In this document: positions 32,069 to 43,639 of the stretch, one piece after another
How positions within the stretch are numbered: position 1 is the stretch's first letter
Layout: each line of letters begins with the position of its first letter
Source: Oopsacas minuta
Lineage: Eukaryota; Porifera; Hexactinellida; Lyssacinosida; Leucopsacidae
Direction of reading: 5' to 3'
NCBI GenBank assembly: GCA_024704765.1
Contig: JAKMXF010000317.1
Span: 182,194-246,193, forward strand
Length of the DNA: 64,000 nt
Translations under genes and position numbers: made by a program
The notes under the pieces: model-generated
Told to the model about the DNA's origin: nothing
Database searches by the model: none
What the model saw: the letters and a program-made list of their open reading frames with translations, nothing else

Positions 32069-34359
32069 GTATGATCATTTTAGGATTGTTTCTACCATAT
32101 CCGTCTGTAATTTTACTTCTATATTCCGCTATTTAATGTAGCTCAAATTTAGCTAAAAACAATGTAAGAACATAATAGTCATCATCAATTTCAACTTTCT
32201 AATACACTGATTAATCGCTACCATAAAAAGATCAGTAAAAAGTAGAATTGACCATACAAGTTATAATATAAAGGATTATCGTATGATTTTCCGGTCGATG
32301 CCTCAATTGATATAATAATTCTTGATAACTTCTCGTTGTTTGTTTAAAGATTCACTATTTATTCCTAAAATATAACTGAGAAATTGTTTCAAGATTCAAA
32401 CCTACAAGGCAAAACACAGGTAATTAATGTAATAGCTATTATAGCTTATTGACCAAGAGCTACGCCCCGTCACGATTGGAAGACCTACAGGACCCCGACC
32501 CAGCTGACTGGGGCCCGCCCAAATATTCTCCGAGCAACACATCATTACTCGACCAGAAAAATAACTTTCTGGGGCAATTGTAGACTATACGTTATGACCT
32601 TACTGATTGTTTACAGCGGCCATAGGCTTTTAAATCTGGGGTGCACAAATTCAATCTGGTAGGAAACATCTAGAACTGGTTGACAATCAGATTGAATTTG
32701 TGCCCCCCCATATATCAAAGCCACACGACGCAACTGCCCAGCTGGATGGTATTAACCAACTAAAAATTTATTGATCCGCCGCTGTGCATGCTCCTGCTAA
32801 ACCCGTGAAACGCCTTGCCCATCGTCCTGCCCCTTCGAAACTTCGTGCCCACCCTAGGTAAAAAATCCTGGCGACGTCTCTGCTGTCAAGCCGGAGGATA
32901 CTCACTTACTTACTTCATTATTCGATAACATATACAGAAAATGTAAAATTTCCTCCTCCGATCCTGATATCCTGCAAATCCTTCCCCTGAGCCAAATTAT
33001 GTTCGGGAGTTTTAGAAACATCATTTTATCAATGAGCACAGTTTCAGTGACAATCATCAACAATATATTTCTAATAAAATTAGAACACAATGAGAATAGA
33101 ATTTTGGCAAATTTCCAGCCCATTTCAATGAAAAAAGTCCAAATTTTCCCGTTCACTGGGAAAAATAGGCCTTTGACCGATTTCATATTACATTTCTTTG
33201 GAAAAAAACATAGCAGAAACTTTGTCTTTGCTTTCTCTATTGACCGAATACTGCAGGGAAAATGTGTCACTTTATAACCTCAAAAACGTGCTGAAATCTC
33301 GGAGTGGGTCCTGGAATTGGTAAAACGAAGTGGTAAAATTATACTGTTCCTTTCGTTGCGAACGTAAAACTTCAGCCGTAATCGGTTAAATTATGGGATA
33401 ACAATTACATTCTTCGATGTAGTGTTTATCGATAACACCAGCTCTCTCTATTCAAACTTCCCATAGAAAATAATGCACTATTATATTCGGATCATGGGTT
33501 CCGTGAGATTGATTTTACCAGGTGTACATTTAATGATGGTCAGAATATCAGAATCGGAAATTCTATGTGTTTTCACATGTTTAGTTGTAGAACTTCAATA
33601 TTCTGAACCTCATTAGATGTAATAAGGGTGCACATTATCCCTTTCATGATCTATGATCCTAATATGAATCCTAATTTTAGGAGGCACTTTATCACTGGAT
33701 TAATGGTAAATGTGTAATATATGAAATCATTGGTTCAAGTAAATTTGAATATATATTTAAGTAAGGCTTTTCCACAGTGGTGTATTGTCTTAGGCAAAAA
33801 CAGCTTTATTTACCTCTAAAATTAGTTCATTATGAATTCAATTATGATTTAAATATATTGAGCCTTCAGGATTTTCTGTATGCGATTCTAAGACATGAAT
33901 TACTTTAGTCCTTTTACCCGAAAAGACCATCCATTTGTTTCCCATAGTTGCAGTAAAAATCCAAACAATTTTTTCCAATACCGAAGCTACCGCAAATATT
34001 CCACTTCAGTTCCCGAAGTTGTGTTCTAACGCTTATTCGTTTTGATAATATAATCAGTTAGTATTCGAGTCAATTTGAATTTTGTGGTGTATGATTCTAG
34101 AAGAAACTAGTGATTAATCAGTTTTAAGTAAAACCTTTTCACAATTACATTTCGTTCCCTTATAAGTAATGCGTTGGAACTTAAGAAATTTATAATCTAG
34201 TAAACTCAACTCTGTAATATCTAAATCGAAAATTATTTCTACTTTCTTACCTGGTCAACTAATATGTTTAACTTCTCTGGATATTTAACCTAATTACACA
34301 CAGACTTGAATGGTACTTTTATTTCTGTATTTGCTAACGGCTTTTGTATACTGCCTAAT
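32069..34359. other. HIBCH intron 2, left part: repeats only
   Basis: Contains an inverted repeat at 32638-32708 (GGGGTGCACAAATTCAATCTG and its complement, loop about 29 nt). At 32902-33277 there are overlapping ORFs of 122 (-) and 92 (+) codons with no family features; I treat these as chance ORFs in repeat DNA. Confidence 0.45.
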
Positions 34360-36110
34360 GATCTAATTTTTTCTTTTCTTTAAATATTTTGTTTGCAAAG
34401 GCATAAAAGAATATTTAAATCCAGCAATCCTATCTTCTATATTTACATGAATAGACCTAATGAAATCAGCTGCTCTCTTTCTTGTTTCAGAAGTATAAAT
34501 GCTGTACTTCACTATGCTAAACCAGTTTTCAACACTAGCGTTGCTGTCTTTTGAAACACTACCTAGTGTAATTATTGTAAACAAAATTCTTCCACTCCAT
34601 TAAGGTAATAATGGCATATATTATGTCGATAGAAAATCAATTATTCCAAGATAATAATTTACATTAATTCTTTTACTTGAGAAGTACTAACTGCAATGTC
34701 AAGATTATTCTAATTATCCTTGATTATGGCTTTTTTTTTCGAAATGCCTACCAAATGGAGACATATGCCTGTAAGTTAAAGCATTACATTCTACAGTTGC
34801 TTCACCTTCATATTCCTCGGATATTTATTACTAACTTCTATCTCACATCTAACTCACATCTCTAATTCGGCAAATTTATTATAATGATCATTGGATCGTT
34901 TCAAAACCTAAAATATAACATATTAATTCAACAAGATGGTCAATTCATACCAATTTTTATATTTTAAGATCTGACCAAAAACATGTGACTATTCTCTTGA
35001 GCTTGATCTTTATCCATTATTATCTAGTGTCTATATTGTAACTGATCCTGTGGATTACATAGCTGTACACAGATGTAAAACGGTATATAAATTTAAATTT
35101 TCACTATTAGATACAAGCCTCCAAATATTTTTGAAGGTAATTCCTAATAGTAAATCCATTAAATCCTAAACAACAACTAAGTATCATAGCCCAGCTATAA
35201 TCCATTTCTACTTTATTTATTTTAAAGTTTCTATTAATGACAAATTTTGAATTTAACACCAATTATTCAAAAATGTGAAATTTCAGTTGTCTCATGATCA
35301 CTACTGATTATTTCTCTACCGGTATTGGACTAGTAGAATTTTCAAGATGTTGGATTGTCAAAGCATAATATACAATTTTTTAGAGCATGGAAGTGGTTTA
35401 CTAATTAGGGACCCAGTAGCATCGAAATTTTTGACAACAAACTGACTCTTGAACAATTTTAAGAATTCTATATGTTTAGAAGTATACATATGTATAACAA
35501 ATGGATCTTGCACAAAGTACTGAACATAACCTGGAATTGTGGAATCAGATAACGGGAGTACTGCTGAATAGCAGCCATATCTTCCATGTAAGAATTAGAG
35601 ACTTACTAGCAGATTTAATTTCTGATTTAACTTTCTTTAACCATTCCGCCGATGTTCAATAAGTTAAATTGCCATAACAAAATCCTCCTGATTTGTCAGA
35701 ATCTTTTCAACCGATAATATTCAAACTTCAAAACACACATATTACTTACATCATGAAACTTAGAAGAAAATACATTCGTCCAATTACCTACTAATGACAT
35801 TCAATGGTTTGAATTAGTAATACACAAATTAGCCCTTTCTGTGATTTCGAGATAAATTTCACACAATTCCATGCTTTCAATCTCAAACCTCCAGAGCTGA
35901 CCTCTAAAACTTATCGACAACTTGTTCACTTTCTACATTACTCTTACGATTGTGAACCTGGGGAAGGGGAATTGGTTCCTTAACTAAACATTCAACACGA
36001 ACAAGGTATTCAGAATAAACTTTTTGTAAGCTGGTAATATCATTAGTATCGAATTCCTTTCTTGGTTCCAATGCCCAACTAATGAAATAGCACAAAATAT
36101 CTCCACTTAA
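34360..36110 (-). pseudogene. DDE transposase relic with DATG and VENWF motifs (HIBCH intron 2)
   Basis: On the minus strand 36095-35904 gives the upstream region (LVKEPIPLPQVHNRKSN). About 35510-35400 gives GYVQYFVQDPFVIHMYTSKH and VKNFDATGSLIS, where the Asp of DATG is the likely first catalytic residue. About 35205-35150 gives KVEMDYSWAMILSCCLGFN, a candidate second Asp. 34584-34363 gives SNASVENWFSIVKYSI with a candidate Glu, followed by RKRAADFIRSIHVNIEDRI. This ordered set matches, from memory, an invertebrate transposase family I cannot name. Many stops break it. A second fragment of the same element lies at 40175-40515. Confidence 0.65.
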
Positions 36111-36415
36111 ACAGATATATTTTACCCAACATTTGATGAACTAAACTATGACTGGGTTATGTCACAACTAAACACAACTAACAGTGTGCTATACTCGACA
36201 ATGCTTTTGCTATAAGCACCTGCGATGATATTAATGAAATGAAAACACCCATCAATATATCATGTATAAGTGAATTGCAAAATTCCAGGTATTTTTATAG
36301 CATTAGATAACAAATACAAATTTTCTTCAGAATTTTTTATCAATACGTGCAATTATAAAGAAAATGTATCCCGTCCTCCGTTAGCGAGGTAATCTGTAGT
36401 GATATATAAGCAAGG

Positions 36416-37381
36416 GAGTCCCAGGATAGCGCACACCACATAGTGGGCGAGAGTTTGCAGACAGCATCAGAGGGTACTGCTGCTAAACTACCCAAACTGG
36501 ACAGCCTGAAGCGGACGATACAACGCTAACGTGCTAGTGTACTTGCCGCTCCAGCACAGCCTACCACTCTAGCAGAGCTAGCTCTACCAGCAGTCTACCA
36601 GCAGACAGCCAAGGGAGAGCAGTTCTTACTCTACGACTCTGGTAAGGATGATGTACACAGATTCCTCATCTTCGGCACACAACGCAACCTCAGGATGCTG
36701 CGGCAAAGCAAGATCTCGCTAGCTGATGGCACCTTCAAGACGGCACCTCCTCTCTTTGCCCAGGTGTATGTGATGCATGGACTCCCTGGAGATGACGCTA
36801 TGAAGACAGGTCATCTGTTGCCGAGCCTGTTCGTGCTACTGCCCAACAAAACAGAGGATACCTACCGGAGGATGTGGGAGCAGATCCGCCTACTCTGTCC
36901 TCTTGCCCAGCCTGAAAAGATACTCCTGGGCTTTGAGAAAGGCGCAATTAACAGCTTTGAGCATGTCTGGCCTAACATAGTGGTGAAGTGCTGCTTCTTC
37001 CACCTTACACATGACGAAGAGCTGGCTATTCGCATCCGGAAGATATCAGCCCTTGCATTCGCCCTACCAGCCGACGTACCCAATCTGTTTGGCCAAGTGG
37101 CAATGGACCTCCCCCTTACGCCTGAGATAGCCGATGTACTCGACTACTTCGAGAGGACATATATAGGGCACACACTAGCCAGCGGATGCCATATAGCCGC
37201 GACGTTTCCCATCGACCTGTGGAACTACCACTTCAGCACGCCCTTCAGACTCTCCCGTACAAACAAGGCCGTAGAGGCATGGCACCGCAGCCTCAATGCC
37301 ACTGTCGGCTGCAATCACCCCACCATATGGAAGTTCATCTTCGCCCTCAAGCGTGAGCAAGGCCTAGTGGAGGTGCGGTAG
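36416..37381 (+). pseudogene. MULE (Mutator-like) transposase, left copy
   Basis: The frame opens at 36416 (SAHHIVGESLQTASEG, then LPKLDSLKRTIQR), is stopped once by TAA at about 36528, then runs open to 37381: QQTAKGEQFLLYDSGKDDVH, RFLIFGTQRNL, SLADGTFKTAPPLFAQVYVM, LFVLLPNKTEDTYRRMW, ILLGFEKGAINSFEHVWPN, CCFFHLTHDEEL, ALAFALPADVP, LDYFERTYIGHT, SRTNKAVEAWHRSLN and HPTIWKFIFALKREQ. This is the MULE transposase domain. The first Asp (DGTFKT) and the Glu (NKAVEAWH) are present, but the second Asp, normally in a TDFE-type motif, is Gly here (LGFEKGA). The stop plus this substitution indicate an inactive enzyme. Confidence 0.9.
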
Positions 37382-37584
37382 ACTAACCACCTTGCTGGGA
37401 AGACACCAACCAAGCGGAGGAAGTCTCAGCAGAGTGAGGATGCGTTGAAGACTCTAGTTGAGGAATATTATCCACCAAACCGTACTAAGATGGAGTTCTT
37501 GTAGGGTGTAGTACATCATTTCAGTCTGGGAGCGGATTAACATGTTAATCTAAAGTATTATCTCAAATCAAATATATTTGAGGG

Positions 37585-38301
37585 CTAGATAATATGGAAG
37601 ATAATATGGAAGAATGCCACTTGGCCAAACAGATTGGGTACGTCGGCTGGTAGGGCGAATGCAAGGGCTGATATCTTCCGGATGCGAATAGCCAGCTCTT
37701 CGTCATGTGTAAGGTGGAAGAAGCAGCACTTCACCACTATGTTAGGCCAGACATGCTCAAAGCTGTTAATTGCGCCTTTCTCAAAGCCCAGGAGTATCTT
37801 TTCAGGCTGGGCAAGAGGACAGAGTAGGCGGATCTGCTCCCACATCCTCCGGTAGGTATCCTCTGTTTTGTTGGGCAGTAGCACGAACAGGCTCGGCAAC
37901 AGATGACCTGTCTTCATAGCGTCATCTCCAGGGAGTCCATGCATCACATACACCTGGGCAAAGAGAGGAGGTGCCGTCTTGAAGGTGCCATCAGCTAGCG
38001 AGATCTTGCTTTGCCGCAGCATCCTGAGGTTGCGTTGTGTGCCGAAGATGAGGAATCTGTGTACATCATCCTTACCAGAGTCGTAGAGTAAGAACTGCTC
38101 TCCCTTGGCTGTCTGCTGGTAGACTGCTGGTAGAGCTAGCTCTGCTAGAGTGGTAGGCTGTGCTGGAGCGGCAAGTACACTAGCACGTTAGCGTTGTATC
38201 GTCCGCTTCAGGCTGTCCAGTTTGGGTAGTTTAGCAGCAGTACCCTCTGATGCTGTCTGCAAACTCTCGCCCACTATGTGGTGTGCGCTATCCTGGGACT
38301 C
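37585..38301 (-). pseudogene. MULE transposase, right copy, truncated mirror image
   Basis: Minus-strand mirror of the left copy. It carries the same internal stop (about 38189) and the same LGFEKGA substitution, then 136 residues from the internal Met to LFGQVA before the arm ends at 37615 and the frame runs into unrelated residues (FFHIIFHII). It lacks the C-terminal catalytic Glu region. Confidence 0.9.
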
Positions 38302-38363
38302 CCTTGCTTATATATCACTACAGATTACCTCGCTAACGGAGGACGGGATACATTTTCTTTATA

Positions 38364-39220
38364 TTTTCCAAATGTATGAATAAATTCTTTGGTCACAGAT
38401 TGTGCAATCCATACTTAACAATCAAAAGAATAGAGTTTAAATGTATAATATAATTCCAGAGAGAACTTGATGAGATCATCTAAGGGTTATAAAATATCTT
38501 ACAAATTAACTCAATATAAACATCATCGGCCATCCTAGTTTTCGAAGAAATTCGGGCTAAGAAACATGTAATATATTTTACATGGCCTAACAGGGAAATT
38601 AAAAAAATACTGGATTCGATTCATCCATTCCCATAGTAAAATTTACCCCTCGAAATATGGGGCCCTATGCCTTAATCCGGCCCTGGTTCTAGGAAGGGAT
38701 CTGGGGCTAGGTTGCGCTGTTATCCCACAATAGAGTCATGGGGAACCCTTGGAATATGACATTGATTTGACTTGTACCAATTTCCCTCTAAACTCTATGT
38801 TCGAACCGCTCGGAGAACTTTGGGTGGAAGTCGAGCCACTAATACCGTGGACTCTCGTTGTAAACAAATCGGATATTAGTCATATAACAAAATTGCACCT
38901 AAAAAGAAGTAATTTAATATAACTTTTAACTGCAATTATATTATCTTATTCTGCTATAATGAATTCAGCTTTTAACGAAATGTAACGCGTTCCGGGAATT
39001 AGTAGTTTACAATAGTAGTTAGTTACGCCACAGTTATGACTTGTGATCCATTTCATTATTTCCTTATAATCTAAATTGAAATAATTATCAAATCAATTGA
39101 CCAATCAATTTAGGTGCGAATTGTCGGTATTCCTTCAATAGGATGTTAATAAATTTGAAAAATATATTATAATTATTTAACATTATATGTTATACCCAAT
39201 TTTCTTTATTTTTCTTTCAG
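38364..39220. other. HIBCH intron 2, right end
   Basis: No gene. CCTTAATCCGGCCCTGG at about 38672 looks like a transposon terminus without a partner. A polypyrimidine tract precedes the exon 3 acceptor. Confidence 0.45.
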
Positions 39221-39667
39221 GTTTCATCTATATTAGAAGTTCTAAATATTTCGCCTCTTGATGAAAGATGCATTATCAATGCACGATTGCAGTTAATCAA
39301 TTATGCATTTAGTGCAGATACTGTAGAACAGATTATTGAAAGACTTTCTATCCAAAATGATAAATGGGCAAATAGTATCCGAAAATTATTGATTCTAATG
39401 TCGCCTATTGCACTTAAGGTTACTCATAAATCTCTCAATACAGGTGCAAAACTCACACTAAAGAACTGTTTACGAATGGAATGCAATATTAGTAATCGTT
39501 TTCTTCGAACTAATGATTTTTATGAGGGTGTCCGAGCTGTCCTATTGGAAAAGGATAAAATGCCCAAATGGAAGCCAAGTACTCTTGCTTCTGTGACTAA
39601 TGATATAGTAGATTCATTTTTTCTGGAATCTGGTGGTTCTCTTTTGTCTTTTAACAGTGCTGATTAA
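39221..39667 (+). CDS. HIBCH: 3-hydroxyisobutyryl-CoA hydrolase, exon 3 and stop
   Basis: Acceptor TTCTTTCAG at 39212-39220, phase 0. Encodes the C-terminal helical part: INYAFSADTVEQIIERL, LLILMSPIALKVTHKSLN, then FLRTNDFYEGVRAVLLEKDK and PKWKPSTLASV, which match the typical HIBCH DF-EGVRA-L-DK-PKWKP block. It stops at 39665-39667. The three exons sum to 1137 nt, 378 codons plus stop, close to the usual animal length of about 385, with no missing block. The gene appears functional despite introns of 8660 and 7152 bp. Confidence 0.96.
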   Translation, partial: VSSILEVLNISPLDERCIINARLQLINYAFSADTVEQIIERLSIQNDKWANSIRKLLILMSPIALKVTHKSLNTGAKLTLKNCLRMECNISNRFLRTNDFYEGVRAVLLEKDKMPKWKPSTLASVTNDIVDSFFLESGGSLLSFNSAD

Positions 39668-41713
39668 TTTGTGATATTTCCATCTATCTATCACATATAA
39701 AAAATTATTATCACTTCATTGTAATATTTAGATATTATGCTATCAACATATATTTTGTAAGAATCACTTTTCTATCGTAGAATACTTCCCCTGCTAGGAG
39801 ATACGTGATGGGAGATGCCCATACAACAACCTCAGTGTTATTAAGTTGTCTTTGGTACTTATGCTTCGAAAGATCTCATAGTATCCATAAAGTATGTATA
39901 AAGGAATTTGTAATTTGTTTTCATGGACCAGTTTTGCATAATATTTTGTCTTCTAAAGTGATAGGATAATCCATTAGTATATTATTGACAATTGAACTAG
40001 GTAATCCTTACCGCGGATGATATAATTGGGACGTAATTTGCTGGAGTATGTCAACGGGCGCCGGGGCTAATTTGAAGTAGGAATAAGACCCAAAATAATT
40101 CTGATCTGCAATTAGGAAATTTACACTATGCTCGCACGTATCTATCACTTTTTCAGCTTACACATAACACTTAGGACAGTGAACCTGGGAAGGGGAATAG
40201 GTTCCTTAACTAAACTTTCAAAGTGGACAAGTTATTTAGTATAAAAAATTGTAAGATTGTAATACAATTAGTATAGAATTACTTTCTTTGTTCTAATACT
40301 CAACTAATGAAAGGTTTAATAACTCTCCACTTACATTTTTACCAAACATTAGGTAAACTAAACTATGACCAGGTTCTGTCATAACAGAGCACAAAACTAA
40401 AAGTGGACTACACTTAACAAAGCAATTTTACAAGCACCTGTTATGATGTTACTGAAAAGATAACACTCATTAATAAAACATACACCAGGGAATTGCTAAA
40501 ATCCAGATATATTCGAGGATTGGGTAACCTATAAACCTGTGCCATCTACCTACAACTGAGCTTCGTATGTAGTGGAGATAAATTTTGATGATCAATACAA
40601 TTGCTTAACTTGCTCTTCAAATTGTCATATAGGGTTATTTAGAGGCAGATGATGCCCATACTACAAAAGCATGTCGCCTCGTAAATCGAATTCAAGTATT
40701 AATAATCTAGGTACCAAATAATGAAACTGAAGTGAACAATCAGCTAAACTATTACTTGCATATTATACAATACTATAAGTTATTAGCGATGCTCTCTTAG
40801 ATGTAGCTAGCTTAGTAAGACTAAAACTCACTTGAAACTGTTCCTCTGAATCAAGGAGACTTGCTGAACATTCCAAAGTACATTTTATGGCCAATGCATA
40901 TCGAACAATTAACTGTATGTTATTAAATATAATCTTCCACTTTAACTAGAGTTTTGCCTCTTGTATGATTTGTTATAAGAAGAAACCATTTTGCAAATCG
41001 ATCCCCAAATTGAACTTGGGATAAGGCGAAATCAGGATTTGAAACAAAAAATATCCAAAAATATAGATGTTAAGGGTGCCATTAATTGGTGAGTTCGGTG
41101 GAGATGGCCCGTTCTGCATGAATGTTACACTAAGCCCATTTTTTGGCATTATTCAAGTGTTGAACTGTCCGAAGCTGTGGGAAAATTTGGTTCTATATCT
41201 CAAATATTTTCGATTACAGAAGGAAACTAGATAAATGTATGGAGACGTCGGATTCTATGAGGAGTAACTACACAGAAAATTGTAGAAATTTTGCAAAAAT
41301 TGATGAAATATCTATTAATGCATTTAACTATTCAATATTATATATAGAAGCTGTTATAAAAACTTACTGCCTCTACCATACGTATTTCCCAAGATATTTA
41401 GTGCCCCCAAGGAAAAATTTTGTACCTATCCCCCTCCGTATCGAGTTTGACCGCCACAGTCCTACGTATATCCTTGAGATTGCGTCATATTTTGGCGGAG
41501 TTTCTTGCTATCATCCATTATATAGATTTCAACAAATATAGACTATTGAGGCTAGTAGATGTGATTATTCAGGAAATATTCGCAATATATAGCTAAATAT
41601 AGAATTTTCGAATGGAGAGCCTTCTTTCCCAATATTTTCTACGAATATTTTTTGCCATATTTTTGGTCCTTCATATTTCATAACTTTCCCTGCATATTCA
41701 ACAAGCTGGTTAG
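39668..41713. other. Intergenic between HIBCH and receptor gene A
   Basis: Apart from the transposon fragment at 40175-40515 I see no gene. The ORF at 41239-41541 (100 codons) has no domain signature and no splice context; it is not called. Confidence 0.45.
40175..40515 (-). repeat. Second fragment of the DATG/VENWF transposon
   Basis: GTGAACCTGGGAAGGGGAAT onwards matches 35948-36295 over about 340 bp in the same orientation, with substitutions and small indels. The translated part reads EPIPLPRFT on the minus strand. Only this end of the element is present. Confidence 0.75.
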
Positions 41714-42945
41714 TTGAGGATGTCATTAACTCTTATTATCCTATTTAACAAAATATGCTTCCTTCTAGCTCCTCCATCCCCTCCTGTCTCTCTAACAGCT
41801 GTATTTGACTCTACAACTTGTTCTGGTACTGTAGAGCTATCATGGATACCTGGATCTAGTGACAGACCTATACAGATGTATTACCTGTATTTGAATAGAG
41901 TTCTGGTACATAGTATCAGTTCTGTTATTAACTCATATTCTGATGCTATTACTATACCGAGAGATACAGAATACATTTATTCTGTAGTTGCTATGAGTTG
42001 TGCTGGTAACTCTACTGAAGCAAGAGCTGATCCATTCTTTTATAGAGGTTTGTTATTTATTGTTAACGTAATTAACATCTTTTAATCATTTTGATTTAGT
42101 TCCTTCCTCTCCTCCTAATAATGACTGTACTAACATTCTAATCAGCTGGGATACTCCTGATAGTGATAGAGCTATAACCTCACACACTGTGTTACATGAT
42201 AACTTTGAGTTAGCTACTATAACAGCTGTTGAGTATACATATACTACTGTTCTTAATATCAGTACATTATATGAGTACTCAGTTAGAGCTACTAGCTATG
42301 CTGGATATTCACCTGGAGTTAAGGACATTACTGTAGAAAGATTACATATATTCTGTCATCACTTTATTACATAATTTAATTATTCAATTATTTAGGTTAT
42401 TTGCTATCTGTGGATTCTCAATCTCTCTTTTATAACTATAACGAGACAGCTAGTGAAATATATTTTAATTGGACTCTCAGCTCAAATAATGAGAACATAA
42501 CTATCTACCTTAACTACTCACTTGATCTGACCTATTCCTATTCTCAAAACGAAACGACATCTTATTTCACACATACATATTCATTCTCACAGCTATCTAC
42601 TGACACTAACTATACTCAAGCTATAACTCCTCATAACTTTACTACAGGTAATGTAGATGCACACATTACAGCTTGTATACAAATAACAAGACAATGTGGA
42701 CAACCTTTATCTGGAATAAGAATGTGTGATTATTATGAATCAGGTAGTATATTGATTCTATATTTATTTGTAATTCTGTTTCAATAATTTATCAAAACTT
42801 TTCTATTTTCTACTTAGAAATTCTCCCAACAGTTGCAGGTATTATTGTTATTTGTATTATTGTTTGTTTTATGTTTTAACACTTTAAAATATTATATTCT
42901 ATATTTCTAGATTCTCCGGTATCACTTATAGCAGCTGTAGTAATC

Positions 42946-42984
<39 letters not shown>

Positions 42985-43248
42985 TTAATAATATCAATAA
43001 TATCAATATCTGTAATATCTGCTATGAGTATAGTTATAGTGATAATGTACTGGAAGATACAGAGTATTAAGTCTACTGGTAAACCTACAGAACCACCACA
43101 TCTCTATCAATATATTGATATGAATAAATTAACACCTGGATCTACTCCTAGACAAGAGGACCCTTACTACATCCCTATGTCCCCTACAGGAACACAATCT
43201 ACACTTCAGGACACTTCTACTAGTCATCAGTATTCTAACTTGAAGTGA
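41714..43248 (+). CDS. Receptor-like gene A: FN3-type domains, one transmembrane helix, tyrosine-motif tail (5 exons)
   Basis: Exons seen: 41714 (or 41769)-42047; 42100 to about 42315-42370; 42396-42743; 42818-42838 (21 nt, EILPTVA); 42911-43248. Most introns are phase 1 and 50-75 nt. Each FN3-like exon opens with PPSPP or PSSPP and contains a W strand (VELSWIPGSSDRP; LISWDTPDSDRA) and a Y-x-S/C-A-G ending. Exon 3 has about eight N-glycosylation sites (NWT, NIT, NYS, NFT) and conserved cysteines. Exon 5 encodes a very long hydrophobic helix that includes twelve Ile in a row, then KIQSIK and a tail with YQYIDM, YYIPM and C-terminal YSNLK. Start: ATG 41714 gives a plausible signal peptide (MRMSLTLIILFNKICFLLA). 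However, GTTAGT at 41709 and CTAG at 41765-41768 could bound a 60-nt intron, in which case earlier exons exist. The donor of exon 2 is not canonical. Confidence 0.75.
42949..42984 (+). repeat. (ATA)12 microsatellite coding for isoleucine in the transmembrane helix of gene A
   Basis: Twelve consecutive ATA codons in frame with exon 5, followed by TTA ATA ATA TCA ATA ATA TCA. The hydrophobic run from VSLIAAVV to VIVIM is about 44 residues, roughly twice a membrane span. Confidence 0.9.
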
Positions 43249-43639
43249 AGATTTGTTCAATGCTTTTGTAAATATTTTTAGTTCTAATATTGTATATAAT
43301 ATTTTAATGTAATCATGTTACCAACCTTGATATGAGTGAAGTTACAAATAACGAAAGAACAATGATAGCAATACAATAATATAAAGCTATACTGATTGTA
43401 TATTATTCGTGATTTGCACAGGGATTCGGATGAATGTATTTTTGAAAAATATTAATTTTTGTTATAACGTTTCAGAATTTCTGTATTTTTAATTCAATAG
43501 TATCATTTTATGAAGTATCCAATGGAGAATTAAATTCAGTATACGTATTGTTATTCAATTTCATCAATAAATAGGGATAGCTGATATATAACACTAACAA
43601 ATTGAGAACTCATTCTTTCGGATCTGTATATTTAGTTCG

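Larger units (their letters stand above)
36354..38363. mobile_element. Giant palindrome: two MULE copies in inverted orientation
   Basis: 36354-37102 and 37615-38363 are 749-bp arms that pair without any length difference (coordinates sum to 74717 at both ends) and appear essentially identical; both strands yield the same 136-residue protein start. The spacer is 512 bp. The DNA is much richer in G+C than the intron around it. The left copy continues through the spacer to the transposase C-terminus; the right copy stops at the arm end. AATATGGAAGAT is duplicated in tandem next to the right-hand junction (about 37590-37612). No clear target duplication. Confidence 0.9.

Noticed and set aside
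32902-33277. Overlapping ORFs of 122 (-) and 92 (+) codons in HIBCH intron 2
   Set aside because: No domain signature, both strands open, low-complexity hydrophobic/basic content; likely repeat DNA.
37634-37855. Plus-strand ORF over the right MULE arm (and its twin 36862-37083 on the minus strand)
   Set aside because: Antisense shadow of the MULE transposase in both arms.
41239-41541. 100-codon ORF upstream of receptor gene A
   Set aside because: No signal peptide, domain or splice context; AT-rich and unsupported.
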